Source of the DNA: Asterochloris sp. CNOR1
Taxonomy: Eukaryota > Chlorophyta > Trebouxiophyceae > Trebouxiales > Trebouxiaceae
NCBI GenBank assembly: GCA_963969365.1
Contig: OZ017747.1
Coordinates: 3,844,001-3,908,000 of the forward strand
Length of the DNA stretch: 64,000 nt
Direction of reading: 5' to 3'
Positions within the stretch are counted from its first letter, which is position 1, and every line of letters begins with the position of its first letter. The notes beneath the pieces are model-generated. The model saw only the letters and a program-made list of their open reading frames with translations, made no database searches and was not told the DNA's origin. The position numbers and the translations under genes were made by a program. This document shows positions 10,901-21,000 of the stretch, piece by piece.

Positions 10901-12733
10901 CAAGAGACCTAGCCTGAATGCTTTAAGCCACCGTTAGGCAGCACACAACATCTCATTGCGCCCAGCCGGCATCAGCCAAAATGACAACTCGTGCCTCCTG
11001 CTGGCCGCGCACCACACCGGCTCAGGTCAACAAGCTGTCCCAGCTGGTGACTGAGGAGCTGCCCAACTCAAAAGCGCCAGTGAGCTTGCTCTGGCTAAAA
11101 GGTGCAGCCGGTGCATCAAGGCAGACTGCCCCACCACCCTCCTCCCCTGGGTGCCAATGATCAAGCTCACGCAGCAGTCATGCAGCAGCCCCACTCACGT
11201 GGACAGGGTGGTTGAGGCCCCCCGGAGTTCCTCAGTGAAGGAGCTCTGCTCCTGGAAGCTGCGCTGCTGCTGCAGGACCTGCACCTCGCCCTGCACGTCC
11301 GAGCCACCCAAGCGTGGTCGCCGCACCACGACTGCATACTCGCTGCGCCTCGCGCTGCCAAACTCAAACTTGAGCTCCACCTGCTCTGCATAGCCTGCCA
11401 GATTCTGGGCGCCCGCCGTTCCCTCGAACGTCACTGCAGGGCAGGCAGACAGCGATGGCGTGCGCCCCTGTGCGGCAAGTCCCTGCTCGGTGCCGTCACC
11501 GTCTTTGCAGGGCAGGCAGACACAGTTGGCAAGCACCTCTTGGCGGCAGGTCCCTGGCCGGTGCCCTCAAACAACATCACTGCACAACAGGCAGGGTAGT
11601 GCAGCACAGAGGCTGAGGTCATGCCCACCAGCCTGAGCACCACAGAATCAGGGCACTGCCACCAGCAAAAAGGCTGCTGCACAATCTGCAGTCCAAGGGC
11701 TGCATGTGGATCTTCTGGAAGCCATCAGCTAGGAACCCCAAGGGCAACAAATAAAGCAGCAGACACAATAGGTGAGCCTGACTCTGCACGAGTCGGGTTT
11801 ACAACATCACATGCCCTGCACGCCGCATCCACAAACCTTCAGTGTCTGTTGCAAAGGTTCCAGCATGCGCCGTCCAAGGGGACTTCTCCACGCAGTTGAC
11901 CAGTACAGTACAGCTGTCAGGCCGTGCCTGCACTGCAGAGCAGGAACGTCAGGCCTCCTACCTTCTGGGGCGGGATCGCCCCTCAGCTAGCTCACTGGAT
12001 GCTCTGTTCTAGCGGCCTGCACACCTGCTGGCTTTAATTTATGCAGCCTGCTGTGTGTGCATGTGCCCCAGCATCTGCCGCACACAAGGCCATGCTGAAA
12101 GACTTGGGCACGTTACGAAGTGGTTTCACAGCAACAGGTGATTGGCTGGCACCTCCAAACAGGCATGTTGCGTGTACACTGGATGGTGAAGAGGTCCCTG
12201 TGCATGCTGGCAGTCTTGCTGCATGCCTACAGCAGCGATTACGTGCGTGCTCGTGTCACAACACATCAATCAGCATGCCAGCCACCATTGTCTTGTGCCG
12301 GCCCCCCCAAGTCCAGGGCAGGAGCTGTGCATGTTCTTGATACAGGCCATGACCCACTGTGCCTGCCAGCAACATCACTTACCGGATGCCCAGAGTCCAG
12401 CACTAGCTCCACCCCCTTGAACACGCCCAGCCCCTCCAGCGCCTCCTGGCATCGCAGCAGCTCATCCTTGACTTCATCTAGTGTGTGCCCCTCATCAGTG
12501 AGTTGCTGTAGTTCCCTGGAGACCAGGTACAGCTTGGTTCGCTGCAGACCGTTTATGACAACCTGCAGACCATGGCACTCGGTGAGTGGCTGCCATAACC
12601 AGATGCAGCTCAGTGAAATGTGCTGGCCTACCTTGTAGATGTGCAGAGGCTTGTCCTTCACTGCATCATACAACGGGAAGTCTTCTATGCCCTGCTCCTC
12701 CTGCATTGCTTGATGGTGATCCAGATCGGCCAT
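7916..12733 (-). CDS. SAM50: SAM50 / Omp85 family mitochondrial outer-membrane assembly protein
   Basis: Core of the SAM/TOB complex, which inserts beta-barrel proteins into the mitochondrial outer membrane. The first two exons (12632-12733 and 12383-12562, in phase) give a POTRA-like domain: VVINGLQRTKLYLVSREL, then LGVFKGVELVLDSGHP. An exon near 11440-11201 starts the barrel (AVTFEGTAGAQNLAG ... VELKFEFGS). The exon from about 9460 carries LPDGTLLLSGTLGAMLPWG and the Omp85 signature SDRFWLGGVGTVRGFRVRG. A block VGGTLCWSGGAA at about 9030 follows. The exon ending at 8122 reads GHVFGNGG ... SWRWSV. The last exon (8044-7916) reads GTGLIWPTNLGTIEINF and ends KTGMQFGISPAMY, a beta-signal-like C-terminus. 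The OEP80/TOC75 paralogues are less similar at these blocks. Some internal exons (for example 12.3-11.45 kb) are unresolved. Confidence 0.88.
9431..9779 (-). repeat. Intronic copies of a SAM50 exon 5' edge
   Basis: The exon beginning near 9470 on the minus strand has GTGGTCCACTGAGGTGGC. Related blocks occur upstream in the transcript at 9580-9618 (TGGTCCACCAAGGTGGCAAG), 9655-9699 (GCAGTCCACAGAGGTAGCAG) and 9733-9779 (more diverged, keeping GTGGCGGGGCTGGATTC). Spacings are about 75-150 bp. Some copies keep a TGCAG acceptor-like end. Confidence 0.7.
11405..11600 (-). repeat. Tandem copies of a SAM50 3' splice site region
   Basis: The acceptor CTGCCCTGCAG and the start of the AVTFEGT exon (around 11416-11446) are echoed at 11490-11517 and 11559-11597, about 75-80 bp apart. 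They share TGCAGGGCAGGCAGACA and CGGTGCC blocks on the plus strand. Confidence 0.65.
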
Positions 12734-13108
12734 TTGCTACAGACACGCTCTCAACCATTCAAGGGACTCCTCGATGTGAGCCCTGCTCTTTGCTGCATCT
12801 CAACTCAAGCTCCAGGCTGCAGGCAGACACAATTAGGTCGTTGACCTGCACATGCTTTGACCAGTGCCAATCCTTCTTCTAACTAGACTTGACTCAGATT
12901 TCGGCCAGACACCTAAGGACTTGCTCACATGAGCCAACACTTATCAGCACCGAGCTGACTGCAAGAACCTGATGCTCAAACTGAAATGAAGCTAACTAAT
13001 GATGTGCTGGAGGCCAGGCACACTGATATGAAGCAAAGCCTAGTCATAGTCCTAAGCCCGTTCATTGAGGCTACGGACTCTAAATGTAATCATCACCAAT
13101 CCTTTCTC
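12734..13108. promoter_or_regulatory. Shared divergent promoter region, SAM50 / DUF2358 gene
   Basis: 375 bp between the two start codons, oriented head to head. It must hold both 5' UTRs and promoters. It also contains most of dispersed repeat copy B (13044-13103), which ends only 5 bp before the DUF2358 start. No TATA box seen. Confidence 0.6.
13044..13103 (+). repeat. Dispersed repeat, copy B
   Basis: TCATAGTCCTAAGCCC followed by ATTGAGGCTACGGACT and ATCATCACC, matching copy A at 5317-5380. It sits in the SAM50/DUF2358 divergent promoter, directly before the DUF2358 start codon. Confidence 0.8.
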
Positions 13109-14072
13109 ATGGCATCTTGGTCAATCTGCCCACAGGCAACGGGTTCTCCAGCGGCAGCCACCGGGCATGCATCCACCAGGTGCACCCTGACCGTGACAGC
13201 AGCCCAGAAGCCACAGCAAAGGCCTGACAATATGCTGGTCTCAGGCGTCGTGTCAGGCCTCACAACTGCCCTGCGTGTGGCTGGCATTAGGTAGGCACCA
13301 AGCTGCAAGCTTGCTTGGTGCATGAGTGGTACAGCTGACATGCCACCTTCCGACCTTGCAGGAAATCCGTGGCCCCCGATGTGCTGCAGCAACCTGCCCT
13401 TGAGCAGCCAGTTGCTGAGGGTGATGTTGATGGAATGCTGCAGGCGCTGCATGCTGAGTATGCCAACAGCTATTTCATCACAGGTCTGGCGGACCAGGCT
13501 TGGCTGATAATTTGAGCCGGCTGATCATGGTGAACCTGCTGCTTGCTGTAGGCGTGGTGTCTGAATGCATTTATGAGCCGGACTGCGAGTTTGCTGACCC
13601 CACTGTGAAGTTTCGAGGGGTGCAGCGCTACAAGAACAATCTGCAGGCGAGTCACCGCTCCCAAGTGCTGTTGCTGCTAGCTGGGTCTGCCGCTGAATCT
13701 CTCTGACTGTGGAGCTGCCTGGCATGCAGCTGCTGGTGCCATTCCTAGAGCACCCAGAGCTGAGGCTGACCTCATTACGCTGTATCAATGACACGCAGCA
13801 ACCCACCCTCATCAAGGTGCTGCCCAATACCAAGCAACAAAGCACCGGCCTGAATGTTGAGCAGATCCCAGACCAGCTGCTTTCTGCAGGCGGACTGGAC
13901 ACTGCGTAGCACTGTAAAGGTGCCATGGCGCCCCTTTGTGGATGTTATAGGAGCAACAGAGTATTCACTGAATCCCCAGCAGAATTTGATTGTCCGGCAC
14001 GTAGAGAGCTGGAACATCACGGCCTGGCAGGCTCTTGGGCAGCTGCTACGCCCAGGAAGATCTGCTGTATGA
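13109..14072 (+). CDS. DUF2358 (SnoaL-like) plant/algal protein
   Basis: Five exons, all in phase: 13109-13290, 13362-13483, 13552-13646, 13730-13816 and 13890-14072, coding for 222 residues. Introns are only 68-83 nt. The protein shows the DUF2358 pattern of land-plant chloroplast-predicted proteins: YFITG, IYEPDCEFADPTVKFRG, QRYKNNLQ, LLVPFLEHPEL, WTLRSTVKVPWRP, VRHVESWNITAWQALGQ. The first ~60 residues are Ser/Ala/Thr-rich and uncharged, as in a chloroplast transit peptide. The third intron is GC-AG (AG|GCGAGT at 13647). The domain is an NTF2-like cone fold; its biochemical role is unknown. The start was chosen because it is the first ATG of the open exon-1 frame after the repeat. Confidence 0.88.
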
Positions 14073-15089
14073 CCAGGCTCTGCACACCTGTGTGAGACGG
14101 GCTCTGTGAATGTGACGGCAGAGCACAAGACTGGGAGGGAACTCCGATGGGAGTGGGGCGCCTGTCATAGGCTGCTGCTGCGGATTTGTCAGTCATGTGC
14201 TGATACTGATGGACGGCTGCAGGGCAACCATGCTCCAGAATGGTTCTGGAGCATGCAACAGTTTGCGCTGAACAAGTGGTGTTATCTGATACATACAAGC
14301 TCTCACACGGCCGACCTGGTCTTCTGCAGCTGCACTGTCAACTCAGATTGGGGGAATCTCAATGTGAAGGTGGATATGGAGGTCTCTCAAGGTGTATGCA
14401 CCTGCCAGCGCAGGGAAGCCTTGAAGACATATCAAGAGCCATTTGCGGCACCTTGCCAGCCAGAAAGCTGGCTCCCACCACAGTGAAATTGCTTCATCCT
14501 CACCTGTGCTGGACTGCTGGGAAGCATGTTGAGGGGCTGGCCAGGATAGATGCTTGCCAAGCAGCATGTCCTTCAGGTGGCCGCGCTGCTTCAGCGTCAT
14601 ATCTGTTCTCTCAAAATAGCAAGTGCACTGGGCATGGGTGAGACACACTACTAGGCAAGGTGACTGGTCGCTTGATGCCATGTCAGGGCCGAGGCCTGCG
14701 CCCTCTGCTCCCGGTGCATTCTCCTCCGTCCCATGCAGGTTATCCCCCGTAAGCGCAGGTTGCAAGCATGATGAGCATGTACCCGCACTGTCTGCTGCAG
14801 GCTGACAACACAAGAGGAAAGTCTACATTGTCATGCAGACTTGAGGTCAGCAAAGACGCTCAGGCATGAGGCATTGCGCACTGCCTGTAGGCATGTCTTT
14901 GGCAATCGATATCAGATCTGGAGTGTACCAGTCCAGACAAAGCAGCAGTTTCTGAGAGAGCCTGAACAGATCCTGATGGGACACATTGCGCTTGACAGGC
15001 ATAATGACCTAGAAGTCAACATGTCCCAGGCTGTTGACCCTACATTGTGACCTGCGGGGCCAGCAGCCTGACTAGACACCTGATTAGGC
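14073..15089. other. Intergenic region between DUF2358 and endopeptidase genes
   Basis: About 1 kb with no supportable exon. It includes a perfect 11-bp inverted repeat, CATGCTCCAGA / TCTGGAGCATG, with a 5-nt loop at 14229-14255. The promoter of the downstream endopeptidase gene is presumably near 14.8-15.09 kb. Confidence 0.4.
14229..14255. repeat. Perfect 11-bp inverted repeat
   Basis: Arms 14229-14239 and 14245-14255 separated by ATGGT; it could form a hairpin in the 3' UTR of the DUF2358 transcript or bind a dimeric factor. Confidence 0.6.
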
Positions 15090-18000
15090 ATGCGGTCTGC
15101 ACCTCTTTGTCTGAGAAGGCTTGCAGTGCTTCCTCTGACCAGGTCTGCGAAGCCAAGCTGCCAACACCTGCCAGTGATCCGCAGAAATCACATCAAACCG
15201 GGCATGGAGCAATCCCGTTCGGTGGTCACTCCTAAAGGCAGCCGCTCGCAGCTGCACCGCGCAGCGGCAGCACAGGGGGGTGTCCAGGCACCCCCACCAC
15301 CTGATGTAGCACCTGCAACCCAGCCACCTTCTGTATCAGGTGCAGGGCAGTGTTGACTACCCAGCGCCCTTCATGAGCTGGGACAGCAGCTCACCTGACA
15401 CTTGGGCACTGACACTTGGGCACCTGCAGGCCTGCAGCCTCCAGTGAGTGGCTACCAGCAGCCGCCAAGGGCCATCTTGGACATTGTGGATCAGCCAGAT
15501 GAGCCCAGCATTTCCTTCTCCCCAGACAGAACTAAGGTGTACAAACCCTGGACCCCATCTGATTGCCTGGACGGCTCAATTCCAAGAGCTTGCTCTGGCC
15601 TTTCCTTCCTGTTCACACCCCAGTACGTTGAAGTGTTGCCGAGTAGCTCAGCCTTCCCTTGCTGAGCCCGCGCTGCTGTCTGCTGCAGGTGCTGCAAGTG
15701 TACAAGCCCCCGCCTCTGCCTCCCATTTCGGAGCTGTGCCATGCAGAAGTCAAGCTGGCAGGTGAACTCTGCTACATGTCTACTTGAGAGTGGCCCCTGG
15801 CCTGGGCTTTGTGCACTGCACCATCAGGTCAGCAAGGCAGCTGGCGTGTTTTCAGCAGACAATGTGACTGCCATGTAATGCAGGCATGCGCATCGACCCC
15901 GCCACGAGCTCCCGTTCTAGACTAGGCTACAATCTAGGTGAGGAAGCCTTCAGGCAACCAACATGCCCAGCGCAGTGCGGAGACTCACCCAAAGCTGTCA
16001 GCGCTGCATCAAGCCCTCTTTGCCTGCCTTGCTGCCTTTCAGATGGCGAAGCCCTTGGGCCATTGAAGGCATCACTGTGCCTCTGCACTTCTTGTAACTA
16101 TGATGCAGGTCTGGCCCTGGTGAACACCACAGATGATTTGGTGGTGCCAGCACCCAAGTCACAGGAGACCCCCATCACAGGCTACCCAGAGGGCTTCTGG
16201 ATCAACCTCGTGTCCTGGTCTGATGACAGCAAGCACATTGCCTTCACCATTCGCAGCCCAGGTAATCAGCACCTTCAGACCATCCTGTGCAGGCTGGCTC
16301 TGTTGAAGCTCCAGAAGGGTTGGCAGTGCAGCATGCCCTGCTTGGGCCCAGCAGATTGCCTTGTGAAGGTAGCCAGTGTGCATTGGCTGTGCTGCGCATG
16401 TGTTGGTCAGGCAGCCACCAAGCTCTAGGCCAGGAGGGCCTAGGTTATGAGGTGTTTTGGTGCAGTGGTTTCTGGGCTTTTCAGGGCAGCATTGCTTGCT
16501 TGAGCAGCAGCGTCCACGGATTGGACTTGGCTGCACGCCCTGCTTGGCGCTGCACACCCTGCCTGACGCCTCAGAACCCGCAGTTGGGGTGCAGGTGGTG
16601 TAAATGACCCCCCCCGCCGACCCCTGCAGCTATGGGTGGCTGATGCTGCCACGGGCAGGTCGAGAGCCTTGCTTCCAGACCACCTTCTCAATGTGATCTT
16701 TGACGAGTGAGTGGCTGGTCATTGCAGCTGGTCGGCCTGTCCAGTGTCTCTGCCTTGACTGTGCCAGTGAGCACTTGCATCAGCTCACAGCTGCAGCAGC
16801 AGCCAGCAGGAGTCTGGAGGAGCCATGGCAGTGTGCAGAGGTGACGACGACCCACACATCCCCCATTTGCTAGTCACAGCTGCCTCAGACTCTGCATGAA
16901 TCTGCACCTTGCTTGCATGCACTGCCGCTGTACAGCTGCCTGTGGACAGATGGGGTCATTTGCATGCTGCCCCGAAGATGCAAGCGCACCCTGGGGTTCC
17001 AGGATACAAGTGTCCGGCCAGAGTGTCTGTGTGCCGTCCCCAGCAGCTACATGTCAGTGGATGGGAACACCACTGCAGCTACAGCTGCGCCAGGTGTGGG
17101 TGAATGAAGGCATCACTGTGGCCACAGCTGTGCCAGACTAGCGAGTACTGCACGCTGACTCCTGCGATGCTTCCAGCAGTCGCACATGGAGGACAGGGAC
17201 ACCATTGTGGCCTCGCTTAGCCAGACCAGCAAGTGTTGCACACTGAGATCTGCGGTGTCCATCTGTGATGGTCAGTACAACTGCATGGCCCCTGCCATGC
17301 CAGGCTAGTAAGTCATGTGTACCAATTGGTGTTGCTCCCCTTGTAGCTACGTGTGGGTGGACGACGACACGATTGTGGCCTTGGTGGTGCCAGCGGGGCA
17401 GCGCCCAGCGCCAGAGCAGCCCCCCTTCCCTGTTGGCCCGCGGACGCAGGAGACTCAGGAGGGAGTGGCTGCCCAGGGGCGCACCTACCCTGACCTGCTG
17501 CAGACGCACTTTGATGAGGACCTATTTGAGCACCTTGTTCAATCCGAATTGGTGACAGTCAAGGTGGGTTCTGGTTGCTGGGCCGGCCAGGTGCAATGAG
17601 GACCCCTCTGAGCAGATGGTCCAGCCTGGTTCCAACTTCTGTTTTCAGTTTGAGCAGGTGAGTGACAAAATGAGGGGTGCCGCTGCAGCCACCTTTGAGT
17701 GCCAGTCCACTGTTGGGTATGGTCAAGCCAGCCAAGGCTGGCTTGCTTGGTTGTTACGGAGCAAGATGGGCACCAGACAGAGGTTTGAAAAGGAGCAGGG
17801 CAGCAGGCAGCCAGGCTGCCTTTTCTGCCTGCCAGCTAGGGCCGCCCGCTGCTGCCTGCCAGCCAGGGCCTGGCTGCCATGTCTGTCTGCCATGAATTCT
17901 GCCTGCCACGCCTAGCAAGTCTGCCAACTCTGCCTGCTCTTCACCAGCTCCTGGAGCAAGGACTCAGCAGGCACGCCTGTATGGGCCATCAAATTGGCAC

Positions 18001-21000
18001 TGCCTGCACTGCCTGCCTTCCTAAGAAGACTGGGTGTCCGGCACAACGCTGTTGCTGGCTGCAGGTGTCCACGGGAGAGGTGTCTGTCATCGGCGCGAGC
18101 CGCGGCTACACAGCAGTCTCACCATCCCCTGATGGCAGATTCCTGCTGGTGGCGTGGCTGGAGCGCCCTTTCTCCTTTGCTGTGCCCTGCGGCAGGTTTC
18201 CCAAGACGGTGCAGCTGTGGACACGGTAGGTGTACAAGCTACAATCTGTGAATGGGCTGTCTAAGGTCTCCTGCATGCTGGCTACTGAGCCGGGGCCCCA
18301 GAGCTCCTTGCTGCATGGACCCTGCACTCAGTGGGACCGCCCCACTGCGGAGTCAAGGGCTCAACAAGCCAGGGTGGGGTGTAGGGAGCTTGCAGTGAGC
18401 TTGCAGGGGAACTGCTTATTGAGCTCTGCAGAGGGAGCATCCCTGATGAATAGACGTGCAGGCTGGCTCAGGCCTGGCCCACATGCATGGTGTCTTAGGC
18501 GCACCAGCTGTGAGGCGGGGGCGATGCATGCCAGGGTCTTAGCCGGCGTCTCCTGTCCACCCCTCTTCAGGCGTGTGCAGGGCCGGCCCGCCGCACAGGA
18601 GCTGGCGGCCAGGCAGATCATCCAAGATGGTGTTCATACCTGGCGCGCCACTGCCTGCAAAGGAAGTGCAGCTGCCATCGAAGCGGCAGGCAGGACATCC
18701 AAAAAGTAATGACATCCAAGGAGGCACTGCGCTGCCTGCAGGGATGGGCAGCTGGTGAGGGAGGTGGCCCACCTTCCCCTGGCTGAAGACATCCCCATCG
18801 CCTTCAACAGCTGCAGGAAAGGGCCCCGGGGGATCAGCTGGCGTGATGACAGGCCGGCCGAGCTCACGTGGACTGAGGCTCAGGTGGGCAACCACCTGCT
18901 ATGTGCTCAGAGTAGAGAACCCATGCTGTGTGCTGGCCATGGGCTGCATGTCTGCTAGATGGTCTCCACAGCAGCCGCAGGAAGGGGGCCCGCAGTGTGG
19001 GGTGCTGCCATGACAGGGTCAGGGTCAGCTGCAGGAAGGGCCTTGACATGGCAGGCCAGCTGAGGCTCCTGTGAGCACACGAAGGGAGCCCATGCTGTGT
19101 GCTCGCTGTTGGCTGCGTGTCTGACCGCTGGGCACCGGGTCACCTGCCTGCGGGCACACACTGCACCCCTGAGACCAGCAGCCTGGGAGGTAAGTGGTGT
19201 GCAGGCCGACAGGCTGGTACTCAGCTGGGTGACCACCGTTGGCTAGGCGAACATGGCCTGTGCTCACAGCAATGAGTGAAAATCACGATGCACGACGCAG
19301 AGAGCAACCAGCTTCGCCTGCCTCGCTCACTGTCTTGCCTAGACCCATCTGTGTGTCAGCAGTATGGCGTCAGCAGTGTGGTGTCAGCAGTGAGGTGAGT
19401 CTAGAGGGAGATCGTGCTTTTGAAGGGACGTCGTGCACTGAGCCAATGTGTCGTAGGCATCTGCAGATGCAGACCCTGTGGCCACCCTGCAGGATGGAGG
19501 GAACCCCAGGGTGGCAGCCTCCCCCAGGGACATCGTGTACACCATGTCTGCAGAAGTGGCAGGCAACGGCGCTGAGCCGCAGCCGTTTGCAGAGACTGAC
19601 CTCAGGTGCACCCCTGTGTAGGCCGCCTGGCACAAGCACATGCGTTTCCGCACCTGTTTTGCACTGCTTGGCTGATGATGCGCTGCTTGGTGGGATCTGG
19701 CATACCTGCCCCCAGATCATAATCGCTGCCCCCAATCAGCATTACGTACGGCGGGTCAGGTCAGTGCAGGCGTTGGCCCAGCGAGGCTGAGGAAAGCATG
19801 GGTGCCCAGTACAGAGACTGGCGCCCCCTGCAGTGTGGCACAGGCCACTGAGTACTGCACTGTCTGCAGTTGTATGCAACTGGCCTGGGCCCATAGGGAG
19901 CCCAGGCTCCTGGAGTGGAAGCAACCGTCCACCACCAAGATGGCCCACTGAGCACAGCACAGGCCACTGATTGCTGCTGTGCCTGCTGCAGATGCCTAGG
20001 GGTGGCTTGGGGCAATGAGGAGCTAGCACTGGTGTATGAGACGTGGTACAAGACGCGGCGCAGCGTCATTCACACCATCAACCCCAGTCGCCCTGAGGAT
20101 GGCATGCAGGTGCTGTCCGACAGGTGAGCTGGGACCTCTGACGCTGCTACTGGGCATGTGAGTGCAGGCTGGCAGGTCGGCTGTGAGTGATGGTGTGGGG
20201 GCTGCCAATGGCATCCCAATCCTCAGTGAGCTTAGAGCCAGGCTCCTCTGAGGAGGGCATGCCATTGCTGCAAGCCGAGAGAGCTGGGAGCCATGCTGCT
20301 GCACCCGCTCTGCGAGGGTCCCATGACACCTGTATGCAAGGCTAGCTGTGAGCTATGCTGTGGCTGCTGCCCATGGCATTTGAGGCAGCAGTGAAGCCAG
20401 TTGCGCTGAGGATGGCATGGCATCCTGCAAGACTGGTGAGCTGGGGGCACTGTTGCTGCTGCTGCCCTGGAAGCAGAAGCTGAGGGCTGCCATCTCATCA
20501 GCTGTGGACACTCCCGTTCAGCACTCTACATAATCACTGCCTGTCACCATGAGTCATGCCAGCATGTCTAGAGATGACAGGATTGGTCGGATTTCAGCCT
20601 GTCTTGCGAGAAATTGCGTGCCATGTGCCTGCTGTGCCTGCAGCTGCATCATATTCACAGCCAAGGTTCTGATCTCTGATTGTTATGCCTATGCAGGAAC
20701 TTTGAGGACGCTTACTCAGACCCTGGCAGCCCTGTGACCCGGCGCACGCCCCAGGGCAGCTTTGTGCTGGCCATGGTGGATGACCAGAAGAAGCTGCTGA
20801 TGCAAGGTGGTTACGTGCCTGCTTGCGATCCATGTGTGATGACCAACCAATTTGGTGCAGTCTGCACGCAACTGCTGCACCTGGGAGTCTGCCTGTCGCC
20901 TGCATGTAGCATGCTGCGTGAGGTGCTGTTTAGGCAGGACAGCAATTGCAGAGGGCAGCTGCTGTGTTGGGGACCTGCCTGCCTGCTGTGTGGCGGACGA

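Noticed and set aside
17045-17346. Functional mutually exclusive exons in CGEP
   Set aside because: The copies contain stops and frame changes and lose conserved residues, so they look like decayed duplicates.
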